A stretch of 32,780 bases of DNA, from NCBI GenBank assembly GCA_947588705.1, contig CANPYT010000021.1, positions 1-32,780 of the forward strand, in the 5' to 3' direction. The translations under genes were made by a program, and so were the position numbers. The stretch is from an uncultured Acetatifactor sp. (GTDB taxonomy: Bacteria; Bacillota; Clostridia; Lachnospirales; Lachnospiraceae). The notes beneath the pieces are model-generated. The model did no database searches. It worked only from the letters and a program-made list of their open reading frames with translations, and had not been told where the DNA came from. This document shows, in pieces, positions 1 through 8,090 of the stretch (positions are counted from its first letter, which is position 1; every line of letters starts with the position of its first letter).

Positions 1-384
1 TTCAGTCTGGACGGGGAATCCGCCGACATGTCGGAAAGTGAAACGGAAAACAATACGAATCCGTTTCTCTATACAGGGAAATATGAAGGATACTTTGGCA
101 CTGAGATATCTTTTAGTTCAGGTACGGAATTAGAAGGCGACATAGTTGGAAACGTGGAAATCTATTATAACGGTGAACTGATCACTGCGCAGACGGTATA
201 TGAATGTTATGACAGAGGTGACTGGAGCGATTGGGATTACGACGCATTCTATGTGATACATCTGGAAGATCATGATGAGTATTTGGGATTTTATGAGAGT
301 GACGGTAAGATGATGCTTGACTATAATGGGGTCACAAAAAATTATGATACCTTAGAGATGACAGAGTATTATGAAGCGCCATAA
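1..384 (+). CDS. Hypothetical acidic protein, C-terminal part (5' end outside window)
   Basis: The reading frame is open from the first base and stops with TAA at 382-384, so this is the end of a longer gene. The ATG at 28 has no convincing ribosome binding site and is probably internal. The visible 127 residues begin with a Ser/Glu/Asn-rich stretch that looks like a linker. A compact segment rich in Tyr, Asp, Glu and Gly follows, with alternating polar and hydrophobic residues suggesting beta strands. No catalytic motif, membrane segment or cysteine pair indicating a known family is visible apart from one Cys. The linker-plus-domain layout would fit a secreted or lipid-anchored protein, but the N terminus needed to show this is missing. 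Base composition is AT-rich compared with the genes after position 1383, like the toxin-antitoxin module that follows. Confidence 0.7.
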   Translation, partial: FSLDGESADMSESETENNTNPFLYTGKYEGYFGTEISFSSGTELEGDIVGNVEIYYNGELITAQTVYECYDRGDWSDWDYDAFYVIHLEDHDEYLGFYESDGKMMLDYNGVTKNYDTLEMTEYYEAP

Positions 385-601
385 AAGCCGCTTCTGCTGA
401 AAAAGTACTCTCGGATTGTTCTTTATCGATAATCTGAATAGATGGCGCGTTTTTTACGTCTTTGATAAGTAGCGTTTTTCAATGTTTTTATTTTTTCACT
501 TGGCCTGCAAAGTGCGCTTGTCCTGTCGCAGATATGATGCGGCTTACAAGGTTGTGGAAGATCATTGCCGTATCATGTAATGCTCACACTACCAATGGAA
601 G
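385..601. other. Intergenic region between convergent genes, nothing firm
   Basis: AT-rich spacer between the end of the acidic protein gene and the end of the minus-strand toxin gene. A weak 6-bp inverted repeat at about 413-437 lies near T-rich stretches, but the spacing is not that of a proper intrinsic terminator. No gene, repeat or promoter can be supported here. Confidence 0.4.
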
Positions 602-1072
602 TTATCTATTTTCCCTCAGTTTTTCTAATATTGCCATAACATCCGGCTGCGTTGGCGTAAATTTGATACCGCGCTTCAACATACCCATAACTTTTCGTGC
701 CTTTTGCTCAATCTCTCTGGCAGTATGTTCACTCGTCAGCATCAGATGATTTCCGGCTATTGTGTATTCACGCTCTATGTACTCCTCCGTTATGGGGAAC
801 ATATCCTGTATCAGAAATGCGCTCTCCCTATTATCGTCCAGTTTGACGATATGAAGAATGTCGCAAGGTTTTCCGGCTTTTTCTTTTTTCTCCATAATTT
901 GTCTGTATTTTTCAATTCGGCTGGACAACGGTATCATCCAATACATTCCAGTACTTAAATCTTCAAAACAATAATAATGCGGTCTGTTCCCCGCTTTATT
1001 TCCCTTCAGATAAGGGTCTGACATATCATCAAAAAACTTATCTTTGATAATATAAAAGCCGGTCTTCTTCAT
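602..1072 (-). CDS. cptN: Type III toxin-antitoxin toxin, CptN-like (ToxN/AbiQ superfamily) endoribonuclease
   Basis: A 156-residue protein whose N-terminal pattern (GFYIIKDKFF..., then NRPHYYCFED and GMYWMIPLSS) matches my recollection of the CptN branch of type III toxins, small sequence-specific endoribonucleases held inactive by a repeated RNA. Family length is about 150-170 residues, so the gene looks intact. The start ATG follows a GAGG Shine-Dalgarno sequence by about 8 nt. The decisive support is context. Immediately upstream on the same strand are two 45-nt repeats, an intrinsic terminator and a good sigma-A promoter, the standard type III order of promoter, antitoxin repeats, terminator, toxin. 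In the family, the toxin cuts its own precursor RNA into the repeat units that inhibit it. Phage-abortive infection or plasmid maintenance are known roles of relatives; the role here is inference. The AT-rich composition suggests acquisition by transfer. Confidence 0.87.
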   Translation of the reverse strand: MKKTGFYIIKDKFFDDMSDPYLKGNKAGNRPHYYCFEDLSTGMYWMIPLSSRIEKYRQIMEKKEKAGKPCDILHIVKLDDNRESAFLIQDMFPITEEYIEREYTIAGNHLMLTSEHTAREIEQKARKVMGMLKRGIKFTPTQPDVMAILEKLRENR

Positions 1073-1090
1073 TTGTCTGTCCTCATTACT

Positions 1091-1120
1091 GAAAAGTCCT
1101 CCGCTTTACGGCGAAGGACT
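1091..1120 (-). terminator. Attenuating terminator between antitoxin repeats and toxin
   Basis: On the minus strand AGTCCT...CGC, a short loop, then GCG..AGGACT is followed by TTTT. It lies between the last repeat and the toxin ribosome binding site. This is the usual place in type III systems, where it makes antitoxin RNA exceed toxin mRNA. The short U run suggests partial read-through. Confidence 0.8.
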
Positions 1121-1122
1121 AT

Positions 1123-1217
1123 ACTTTCAACCCAACCACTTATATACCGCATATTGGTCAGCGGTAAACTTTCAACCCGACCATTTATATACCACATATC
1201 GGTCAGTGGTAAACTTT
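1123..1217 (-). repeat. Tandem 45-nt repeats of the antitoxin RNA (2.1 copies)
   Basis: Units start at 1123, 1168 and 1213 (the third truncated after about 5 nt), an exact period of 45. The two complete units differ at five positions only. The truncated third unit abuts the promoter. Confidence 0.95.
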
Positions 1218-1258
1218 CCTTGTGCTATTATTCTAGCAAGCACAAGGAAGAAAGTCAA
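1216..1258 (-). promoter_or_regulatory. Promoter of the toxin-antitoxin module with palindrome around the -10 box
   Basis: Minus strand: -35 TTGACT at 1258-1253, 17-nt spacer, -10 TAGAAT at 1235-1230. A perfect 10-bp inverted repeat (TTCCTTGTGC at 1216-1225, its complement at 1240-1249) brackets the -10 element with a 14-bp centre, which looks like an operator. The coding-side arm would also be the start of the RNA. Confidence 0.85.
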
Positions 1259-1382
1259 TATGGCTCCCTTAAAATTTTATGTTTTTACCGCATAGTTTAT
1301 ACATATTGAGAAATCACTCTTGTAAACCGTTACGCTACGAGAGAGTCAATGCCAAAATTCAAAAATTATGTATTTTTCTTAA

Positions 1383-2177
1383 TTACAAATCACATTCCCG
1401 CCCATAAACTTCAATCTGTACCAAAGCCGGGAAGGGAGATGCATCCTCCCCTTTTATCAACTGCGTAAGCTCCAGGGATTCAATCCGCTTCTTGTCGAAG
1501 GTAAATTCCTGGGCCGCCCCAGTTTTCTTAAGCTCCAGCTTCAGGGTACTCCCGTCTGAAAAGCGCACTGCTGCCTGCTTCCACCAATTGTCATGGGGAT
1601 AATCCGCCCTGGTGTAAAGGATGATCCTGTCTACCTCTACCGTCCTTCCGAAATCCAGCCTCAGGCAGGCGTCCTCCCTGCGGTTGATCCCCCAGGATTC
1701 ATAAGGCCATTCCCCATGGCAGTTCGACACGGTAATGCCGTCTATCCCATTCATCGCGGCAAAAACAGACTCTCCCCTGGTCTCCACATTGGCGCTGGCA
1801 TGGGGATAACAGGAAACCTCCCCATGCTGATCCCATACGTTGAGGGCAAGATTCCTGTAACCTTCCACCTCAAAGCCCCTGGCCTTCCTGACAGACAGCA
1901 GATGCCTGACGCCACAGAAGGTCTTTGGCGACAAATTGATCCGCTTCTCCCCAAAGGGGATCTGATAATCCACATTTCCGGTGAGGTAGACCAGGGATTT
2001 TCCCCTCCCGTCATCCAGCTGCAGCCAATAAAACTGCCTTGTCTCCTCGATCTCCACGACAATGCGGTCTCCTTCCCGGTACTCCGCCGCATATACCAGA
2101 TTTACTTCTTCCTCCCCATGCTGTACCGCCAGGGTCTTCCCGGACTGGTTTATGATCTTAATGCTGATCTGTGACAT
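1383..2177 (-). CDS. Discoidin-like (F5/8 type C-like) beta-sandwich protein
   Basis: 264 residues, no signal peptide and no membrane segment, so probably cytoplasmic unless exported otherwise. The N-terminal third (about 1-90) is a small beta-rich region. The remainder (about 105-262) resembles galactose-binding/discoidin-like domains: an NLALN.WD opening, ANVETRGE and AMNGIDG, then WGINRREDACLRLDFGR and VDRIILYTRADYPHDNWW, and a final strand pattern ending in QIEVYGRE. Such domains usually bind sugars. No catalytic domain accompanies it, so a ligand is not predicted. The start ATG is preceded by AAGGAAG at good spacing. It lies 170 nt downstream of hemZ on the same strand, so it is either the last gene of that run or has its own promoter. 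I did not find a clear one. Confidence 0.75.
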   Translation of the reverse strand: MSQISIKIINQSGKTLAVQHGEEEVNLVYAAEYREGDRIVVEIEETRQFYWLQLDDGRGKSLVYLTGNVDYQIPFGEKRINLSPKTFCGVRHLLSVRKARGFEVEGYRNLALNVWDQHGEVSCYPHASANVETRGESVFAAMNGIDGITVSNCHGEWPYESWGINRREDACLRLDFGRTVEVDRIILYTRADYPHDNWWKQAAVRFSDGSTLKLELKKTGAAQEFTFDKKRIESLELTQLIKGEDASPFPALVQIEVYGRECDL

Positions 2178-2347
2178 TGGCTTTCTTCCTTTCCAAACCT
2201 CAACTTCATTTTATCTAAACTTATCCCTTCAAATCCTTTCAAGCTTCGCCAAACTTGAAAAAATAACCGGAATTGCTGCGTCTAAATGACAAGAACACCT
2301 GATATGCTTTGCACCATTTCCTGTACTTTCAGAGCGGGCGGAAACAA

Positions 2348-3838
2348 TTACATTTCTTTAAATAATCTCTGTTTCCGCTGGATCATCTCCTCGATTCTCT
2401 CGATATACTGGCCCACTTCCTTCACGTTCTCGCACCGCTCGATCAGGGTGCTCTCGCTGCCATCCTCCGCCGTTCTGCGGCTGACCCGCTTTGAGATGCT
2501 CCCGGCTCCCAGCGCCACGATATCCTGCATTTCTTCTATGATCAAAACATTATACAGCCCCTGACAGCCCTCCCGGGCATACCCGACATTCTCAAAATTT
2601 CCGGACATATTCTTCTGGCGGTATAGGTAATATGGTTCCATTCCCATCCTGCGGGCGCCTTCCGCCGCGATGGCCATTGTCTCGTCGGTATTATGCAGCA
2701 TGGCGGCGCCGTTTTCCTGAATCCACTGATTCAGCCTGGATGCCCGCTTGATAGCCAGAGAATGGACGGTAAGGCTGTCCGGCCCAAGCTCCGCCACCCG
2801 GTCGATCGTATTCTGCACATCCTCTTCCAGCTCCCCCGGCAGCCCCAGGATCAGATCCATATTGATATTGTCAAAGCCCGCCTGCCGGGCCAGCCCAAAG
2901 GCCCGCTCCACCTGTTCTACGCTGGCTTTCCTTCCGATAATGTCCAGCGTCTCCTGTTTCATCGTCTGGGGGTTCACCGAGATCCTGCCGACGCCATGGG
3001 CATACAGCACCTTCAGCTTTTCCTCCGTGATGCTGTCCGCCCGCCCCGCCTCCACAGTAAACTCCTGCACCGTAGAAAAATCAAAAAGTGTTTTCAGCTT
3101 TTCCAACAGCCTGTCCAACTGCTCCGGCTCCAGGGTCGTAGGGGTTCCGCCGCCAATATAGACGCTGTCCAGGATCTTCCCCTCCATGAGCCGGGCCGTA
3201 AACTCCATCTCCCGGATCAGGCAGTCCAGGTAGGTCTCCACCCGCTTTCGATACACCGCTATGGGAAAGGAGGGAAAAGAGCAGTAGAGGCATGTGGTGG
3301 GGCAGAAGGGGATTCCGATATACATGCTATACCCGCCCTGATAATGCACTTTCGACAGAAGTTCCCGTTCCCTCTTTGCGATACGGACCGAGAGCTCCGC
3401 TTTCTCCCGGCTCACATAATGTTCGGCGCGATAAAACTCCAGGATCTCCTCCTCACTCATGCCCTGTTCCAGCATTCCATAAGCGATCTTGGTGGGCCGG
3501 ATCCCCGTGAGGTTCCCCCATGGCAGTTCCCTTTTAGTGGCCTCCTTCAGCACTCGGTAAAGGAAACGCTTAAATTCGTCCTTAAAACCCCGGGCAGAAG
3601 TTTCAGGCTCCGCGCCCGCCGCCTGCGGGGCAAAACAATACTCCGCGCCGTCCAGCACAAGACGCGCGGCGGATTCCCCGACCGTCACCTGCAGCCGGGC
3701 CTGCCCCGCCAGCTCCCGGCGCCGGTCCGCCCGTGTCTCCGGGGTCAGCACATACACCTGCTCTTCCGGGTAAAAGGCCCTCACCAGCGCCTGCACGTCA
3801 TATTCATAATTTTCCTTGTTTAAGTCTACGATCAACAT
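2348..3838 (-). CDS. hemZ: Oxygen-independent coproporphyrinogen III oxidase-like radical SAM protein HemZ
   Basis: 496 residues, normal for HemZ. The radical SAM cluster motif CxxxCxxC is present at C179, C183 and C186 (CPTTCLYC), followed by GGGTPT at about 229-234, as in the HemN/HemZ/HutW family. The N-terminal 165 residues form the extra domain typical of clostridial HemZ. The family converts coproporphyrinogen III to protoporphyrinogen without oxygen, or in some members handles haem in other ways. The exact reaction of clostridial HemZ in organisms without a full haem pathway is uncertain. It follows the MBL-fold hydrolase after 108 nt. A GGGAG ribosome binding site precedes the ATG. 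It is unlikely to be a peptide-modifying radical SAM enzyme, because the C-terminal SPASM cysteines are absent and the HemN-type sequence continues to the end. Confidence 0.93.
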   Translation of the reverse strand: MLIVDLNKENYEYDVQALVRAFYPEEQVYVLTPETRADRRRELAGQARLQVTVGESAARLVLDGAEYCFAPQAAGAEPETSARGFKDEFKRFLYRVLKEATKRELPWGNLTGIRPTKIAYGMLEQGMSEEEILEFYRAEHYVSREKAELSVRIAKRERELLSKVHYQGGYSMYIGIPFCPTTCLYCSFPSFPIAVYRKRVETYLDCLIREMEFTARLMEGKILDSVYIGGGTPTTLEPEQLDRLLEKLKTLFDFSTVQEFTVEAGRADSITEEKLKVLYAHGVGRISVNPQTMKQETLDIIGRKASVEQVERAFGLARQAGFDNINMDLILGLPGELEEDVQNTIDRVAELGPDSLTVHSLAIKRASRLNQWIQENGAAMLHNTDETMAIAAEGARRMGMEPYYLYRQKNMSGNFENVGYAREGCQGLYNVLIIEEMQDIVALGAGSISKRVSRRTAEDGSESTLIERCENVKEVGQYIERIEEMIQRKQRLFKEM

Positions 3839-3946
3839 ACTGCCGCTCCCACTCCCTGACGGCGCACCGCCATGCTTTTGATCTACACGAGAAAAGGGCC
3901 TGCCTTCCGCCTTCCGCTCAGGTCAGACCCTGTATTCCCTTCCCTC

Positions 3947-4618
3947 TTAATCCGCCAGCGCACAAAAAGGATTGTACCGCTTCTCATGGCCGATGGTAGT
4001 GCTGTCGCCATGTCCCGGATAGACCCTTGTCTCGTCCGGCAGCACAAACAGCTTATCCTGGATTGACCGCACCAGCGTTCCCGTGCTTCCCGTTGGAAAA
4101 TCTGAACGCCCCACCGACTCGGCAAACAGAGTATCTCCCGCCACGAGGATACCTGCCTCCTCCACATAATAACAGCATCCGCCCTCCGTGTGGCCCGGCG
4201 TGGCGATCACCCGCAGCCTGATCCCCGCAAACTCCAGCTCCTGCCCGTCCTTCACATAAACGTCAGCATAAGTGCTGCAGGGCCTCCCCGCCTGGTCCGA
4301 CACGTTTAACCTTACATTCTTCAGCAGTTCCCGCTCGCCCTCGCAGGCATACACCTGCACGGGATCCAGCCCTTCCGCCTCCGCGGCCGCGTTCACCGCG
4401 TCACGCAGCTCATCCAGCCCCCAGATATGGTCAAAATGGCCGTGGGTCAAAAGGATCGCCTTCACGCGGAAGCCATTCCTGCGCAGCGCGTTGTAGATAT
4501 TGCTCCCGCTGTCTCCCGGATCCACTACGATCACGTCCTGGCTTCTGTCCCGGTACAAAAAATAGCAGTTGGTCTGGTACGCGCCCATCACCATACGTCC
4601 GATCTTAATTTCATTCAT
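3947..4618 (-). CDS. Metallo-beta-lactamase-fold hydrolase (glyoxalase II-like)
   Basis: 223 residues from the ATG at 4618. A TTG ten codons upstream is possible but has a weaker site. The zinc motif HxHxDH is complete (H59, H61, D63, H64 in THGHFDH). A second histidine lies in TPGHTEGG, an aspartate in VAGDTLF and a terminal histidine in YPGHGDST, so all metal ligands of the fold are visible. Relatives hydrolyse thioesters such as S-lactoylglutathione or act on unknown substrates. Because most Clostridia lack glutathione, the substrate here is open. The gene begins 44 nt after rel and precedes hemZ, the same neighbourhood seen in many Firmicutes, which suggests co-transcription with the stringent-response gene. 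Confidence 0.9.
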   Translation of the reverse strand: MNEIKIGRMVMGAYQTNCYFLYRDRSQDVIVVDPGDSGSNIYNALRRNGFRVKAILLTHGHFDHIWGLDELRDAVNAAAEAEGLDPVQVYACEGERELLKNVRLNVSDQAGRPCSTYADVYVKDGQELEFAGIRLRVIATPGHTEGGCCYYVEEAGILVAGDTLFAESVGRSDFPTGSTGTLVRSIQDKLFVLPDETRVYPGHGDSTTIGHEKRYNPFCALAD

Positions 4619-4662
4619 AAGTTCCAACCTGTAATCCTTTCCAATCAAAAAACCTGCGGAAA

Positions 4663-6963
4663 TCAGCCTGTGGTCCTCTCGATATCCCGCACACTCTCAA
4701 TCCCCCGGATCTTGTCGATCACGCGGTTCAGCTCCTCCCTGCTCTCGATCTCAAACGTGGTCTGCAGCGTCGCCACTCCCTGCTTGCTGGTCCTGGTGTT
4801 CATTGAGAGGATATTGATATTCTTTTCCGTCATCGCCTTTGAGATATCCGCCAGCAGCCCGTTCCTGTTGTCCGCAAAGATCTTGATCTCCGCCACATAT
4901 TTTTCCTCGGCGTTCTCCGGCGCCTGCCATTCCGCATCAATGATCCTTGCCCGCTCGATCTCCGGCAGGTTCATCACGTTCACACAGTCTGTCCTGTGGA
5001 TCGACACGCCCCGCCCTCTGGTCACAAACCCTACGATCTCGTCGCCGGGCACCGGGGAACAGCACTTGGAAAAGCGGACAGACAGATCCGCGATCCCCCT
5101 TACCACGATGCCGCTCTTCGTCTTCCTGGGCGCCATCTTGGCCAGATTCGCGCCGGATTCCGCAATATTCTGAAGCACTTCCTCGTTGCTCAGCTCACGC
5201 CGGTGGTCTCTGTCGTAGAACTCCTGCATCTTGTTGACGATCTGGCCTTCCTTCAGGGCTCCGTGCCCGATGGCGGCAAGCACTGCGTCCCAATCCCGGA
5301 AGCCATACTTGCGCATGACCGCTTCCATGTATTCGGCCTTCAAGAGCTCGGACAGATTGATCCCCCTGGCCTTGCAGTATGCGTTCACCAGTTCTTTTCC
5401 TCTGGCTATGTTGTCTTCCTTCAGCTCATTCTTAAACCACTGATTGATCTTGTTCTTCGCCTGGGTGCTCTTTACCACATTCAGCCAGTCCCGGCTCGGC
5501 CCCTTGGAATTCTGAGATGTGATGATCTCAATGCGGTCCCCGTTGTGTATCTCGTAATCAATGGTCACCAGCCTTCCGTTGACCCTGGCCCCCACCATCT
5601 TGTTTCCCACGGCGGAATGGATGCTGTAGGCAAAATCGATGGGCGTAGAACCGGCAGGCAAGTTCTTTACCTCCCCCGTAGGGGTGAAACAATAGACATT
5701 ATCCGCAAACAGATCCAGGTCGTTCTTCAACAGGTTCATAAACTCCCTGTTGTCGGACATGTCGCGCTGCCACTCCAGGATCTGGCGCAGCCAGACCAGC
5801 TTTTCCTCTTCCTGAGCCTCCACATGCTTGCCGTCGGAGGCTTCCTTATATTTCCAGTGGGCGGCAATACCGTACTCCGCCGCCTTATGCATCTCGAATG
5901 TGCGGATCTGTATCTCAAAGGGCTGGCCCGTGCTGCCGATCAAGGTGGTGTGCAGCGATTGGTACATGTTTGCCTTTGGCATGGCAATATAGTCCTTAAA
6001 ACGCCCGGGTATGGGTTTGTACATCTCATGGATCACTCCCAGGGCCGCATAGCAGTCCTTCACGGTATCCACTATGATACGCACCGCAAAGAGATCGTAA
6101 ATCTGATCCAGCGTCTTGTTCTGGTTCCGCATCTTTTTATAAATGCTGAAGAAATGTTTGACCCGGCCGTCGATCTTGGCCTTGATGCCGGCGTTTGCGA
6201 TGTGCTCGCTCACTTCGTCCACAATGCTCTGGATATATTTCTCCCGGACGCTCTTGCGGACCGCGATGCGCTCTACCAGGTCATAGTACACCTCCGGCTC
6301 CAGATATTTCAAGGACAGGTCGTCCAGTTCCGTCTTGATCTTGCTGATACCAAGCCGGTGGGCGATAGGGCAATAAATCTCCAGCGTTTCCTTGGCGATC
6401 CGCTGCTGGCTCTCTGGCTTCTGATACTTCAAAGTACGCATGTTGTGGAGACGGTCGGCCAGCTTGATCATAATGACCCGAATGTCCTTTGCCATGGCAA
6501 GGAACATCTTCCGCAGGTTTTCCGCCTGCATCTCCAGCTTGGCGTCGGACTGCTCCCCGCCCCCGGAAAGAGGGATCTTTTCCAGCTTTGTTACGCCGTC
6601 CACAAGCAGCGCCACATCCGCGCCAAATTCCCTGACCAGATCCTCCTCCGTCATAGTGGTATCCTCCACCACGTCATGGAGGATACCGGCCACGATAGTC
6701 TCTTTGTCCAGCTCCAGATCCGCTAAAATGATGGCAACATTCAAGGGATGGATGATATAGGGCTCGCCTGACTTGCGCAGCTGGTCCTTGTGAGCTTCGC
6801 TGGCCACCCGGTAAGCCTTCTCTATCATGCTGATGTCGTCGCTTGGGTGGTATTTCCGCACCCGCTGGATCAGCTCCGCGTAGAGTTCCTCCGGATTTAC
6901 AAATTCCTGCGACCCTCTTATCTTTCCGTCATCAAATATGACCTCATTTTTTTCTTCTGCCAT
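4663..6963 (-). CDS. relA: Bifunctional (p)ppGpp synthetase/hydrolase (RelA/SpoT)
   Basis: 766 residues, the usual length of the long Rel enzymes. The N-terminal HD hydrolase domain carries HDVVEDT (H96, D97) and is expected to degrade (p)ppGpp. The synthetase domain follows with GRFKDY at about 320-325, YQSLHTT at about 334-340 and EIQIRT at about 350-355. The RFKD form of the RxKD loop is the one found in bifunctional Rel. The TGS domain spans about 423-485 (VYCFTPTGEVKNLPAGSTPIDFAY in overlapping pieces) and an ACT domain occupies the last 75 residues. With both HD and synthetase motifs intact it should make and remove the alarmone in response to uncharged tRNA on ribosomes. AGAAGGAG lies 12 nt before the ATG. 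It follows apt by 86 nt in the same direction. Confidence 0.97.
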   Translation of the reverse strand: MAEEKNEVIFDDGKIRGSQEFVNPEELYAELIQRVRKYHPSDDISMIEKAYRVASEAHKDQLRKSGEPYIIHPLNVAIILADLELDKETIVAGILHDVVEDTTMTEEDLVREFGADVALLVDGVTKLEKIPLSGGGEQSDAKLEMQAENLRKMFLAMAKDIRVIMIKLADRLHNMRTLKYQKPESQQRIAKETLEIYCPIAHRLGISKIKTELDDLSLKYLEPEVYYDLVERIAVRKSVREKYIQSIVDEVSEHIANAGIKAKIDGRVKHFFSIYKKMRNQNKTLDQIYDLFAVRIIVDTVKDCYAALGVIHEMYKPIPGRFKDYIAMPKANMYQSLHTTLIGSTGQPFEIQIRTFEMHKAAEYGIAAHWKYKEASDGKHVEAQEEEKLVWLRQILEWQRDMSDNREFMNLLKNDLDLFADNVYCFTPTGEVKNLPAGSTPIDFAYSIHSAVGNKMVGARVNGRLVTIDYEIHNGDRIEIITSQNSKGPSRDWLNVVKSTQAKNKINQWFKNELKEDNIARGKELVNAYCKARGINLSELLKAEYMEAVMRKYGFRDWDAVLAAIGHGALKEGQIVNKMQEFYDRDHRRELSNEEVLQNIAESGANLAKMAPRKTKSGIVVRGIADLSVRFSKCCSPVPGDEIVGFVTRGRGVSIHRTDCVNVMNLPEIERARIIDAEWQAPENAEEKYVAEIKIFADNRNGLLADISKAMTEKNINILSMNTRTSKQGVATLQTTFEIESREELNRVIDKIRGIESVRDIERTTG

Positions 6964-7049
6964 AATCGATCCATGCTCCTTCTGTCTCAGCTGCCTTTCC
7001 CGAGCCCGGCCCCTGTCCGGCCCGCGCTCCCTTTAAGGCTTTCCCCCGC

Positions 7050-7574
7050 TTATTTCCCGGGATAACAGATAGCCGATTCCAGACGATAACCGTCCAGCCT
7101 CTCCCGGCCGTGAAGCCCGGCCAGCTCAATCAACACTACGATCCCTACCACTTTGCCGCCCAGGCTTTCCACCAGCCGGATCATCGCCTCCGTGGTCCCG
7201 CCCGTGGCGATAAGGTCATCCACGATCAGCACTTTCTGCCCCGGCTTGATGCTGTCCTTGTGCATTTCAATCGTCGCTTTCCCGTATTCCAGGTCATAGG
7301 AGATGGAAACCGTCTCTCTGGGCAGCTTTCCCGCCTTGCGTATCAAAACAAAGGGCTTTTTATTATTATAAGCAATCGGTGTTCCGAATATAAATCCCCT
7401 GGACTCCGGCCCGGCTACCACGTCATATTCCAGGTCGCGCACCTTGTCCTGCATGGTGTCCACCGCCAGCCGCAATCCCTCAGCATCCTGGAGGACGCTG
7501 GTCACATCCCTGAAAATGATCCCTTTTTCCGGGAAATCGGGGATACTTAAAACATAATCTTCCAATTTTTTCAT
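7050..7574 (-). CDS. apt: Adenine phosphoribosyltransferase
   Basis: 174 residues, full length for the family. The PRPP-binding motif VLIVDDLIATGGTT is at 115-128, and the family pattern VAGPESRGFIFG is at 53-64. The enzyme salvages adenine to AMP using PRPP. It is cytoplasmic. It sits 20 nt downstream of the CBS-domain gene and directly before rel, a conserved pair in Firmicutes that links purine salvage to (p)ppGpp metabolism. Nothing in the sequence suggests loss of activity. Confidence 0.97.
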   Translation of the reverse strand: MKKLEDYVLSIPDFPEKGIIFRDVTSVLQDAEGLRLAVDTMQDKVRDLEYDVVAGPESRGFIFGTPIAYNNKKPFVLIRKAGKLPRETVSISYDLEYGKATIEMHKDSIKPGQKVLIVDDLIATGGTTEAMIRLVESLGGKVVGIVVLIELAGLHGRERLDGYRLESAICYPGK

Positions 7575-7594
7575 ATTCTGTGTCTTTCACTGTC

Positions 7595-8014
7595 TCAGGA
7601 CAGCTTTCCCCTTTCCGCAAAATACCTGATGATTTCGCTCCTTCTTATGATCCCGATAAACACGCTCCTGTCGTCAATGACAGGCACAAAGTTCTGGCTC
7701 GTAGCCTGCTCCAGCAGCGTCTCCATCGCCGTGTCGATACACACCGGCTTGACGCTGCCGCCGCGGATTATGCTGCGCACAGTGGCGGTCTCCAAATGTT
7801 TCGCGGAGACATCCTCCGGCTTCTGGTTGTAAAACAAAATATTCCAGAGAAAATCTCCCTCGCTGACCGTACCCACATACCGGTCCTCCACATCGATGAC
7901 CGGGATAGCGGTAAAACCGCTCCTGCGGAGTTTTTCCATCCCCTGTCTCAGAGTCATGCTGTCCCGCAGGTATGTCACTTCCGCTTTGGGCAGAAGAAAT
8001 GATGCTATATTCAA
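7595..8014 (-). CDS. Two-CBS-domain protein
   Basis: 139 residues made almost entirely of two CBS motifs (about 8-64 and 80-137). The first contains TLRQGMEKLRRSGFTAIPVID and ends in GTVSEGDFLW. The second contains AMETLLEQ, NFVPVIDD and IGIIRRSEIIRYF. CBS pairs bind adenine nucleotides, so a sensor role for AMP, ATP or an alarmone is plausible next to apt and rel, but that is inference. The start is taken as the TTG at 8014 because GGAGGGAG lies 7 nt before it. The longer frame starting at 8062 has no such site and adds only non-domain residues. It is followed 20 nt later by apt. Confidence 0.9.
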   Translation of the reverse strand: MNIASFLLPKAEVTYLRDSMTLRQGMEKLRRSGFTAIPVIDVEDRYVGTVSEGDFLWNILFYNQKPEDVSAKHLETATVRSIIRGGSVKPVCIDTAMETLLEQATSQNFVPVIDDRSVFIGIIRRSEIIRYFAERGKLS

Positions 8015-8090
8015 CGCTCTGCTCCCTCCTTGCGCGCTTCGCCCGCATAAAGCACGCGGCAAAGGTTTCCCTTTACCGCATAATGACGCC

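Larger units (their letters stand above)
1091..1223 (-). ncRNA. cptI: Type III antitoxin RNA, CptI-like
   Basis: Predicted transcript runs from about 1223 (7 nt past the -10 box) through two full 45-nt repeats to the terminator at 1091-1120. Each repeat can form an H-type pseudoknot. Stem 1 joins repeat nucleotides 5-9 to 20-24 (ACCAC/GTGGT in the first copy, ACCGC/GCGGT in the second). Stem 2 joins 13-17 to 34-38 (CCGA/TCGG in one, CCAA/TTGG in the other, plus a shared U-G pair). Of the five differences between the copies, four are two pairs of compensatory changes in these stems. The RNA is expected to be processed by the downstream toxin into pseudoknot units that bind and inhibit it. About 2.1 repeats of 45 nt fits the CptI family better than the 36-nt ToxI type. 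Confidence 0.85.

Noticed and set aside
462..749. Small plus-strand frame overlapping the toxin gene end
   Set aside because: No ribosome binding site; more than half is antisense to the toxin, and the rest shows no family pattern.
1123..1217. Short CRISPR-like array
   Set aside because: The period is 45 nt with no distinct spacers; the units are whole tandem repeats with covarying stems next to a CptN-like gene, so they are antitoxin RNA.
2348..3838. HemZ as a radical SAM maturase for the leader proteins
   Set aside because: It has the HemN/HemZ-type CxxxCxxC and GGGTPT context, no SPASM cysteines, and belongs to the rel operon far from the leader genes.
4996..6726. 576-codon open frame on the plus strand opposite rel
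   Set aside because: It is the antisense shadow of the rel gene, which has full family motifs. The frame has no ribosome binding site and a His/Arg/Leu-rich composition typical of antisense of GC-rich genes.
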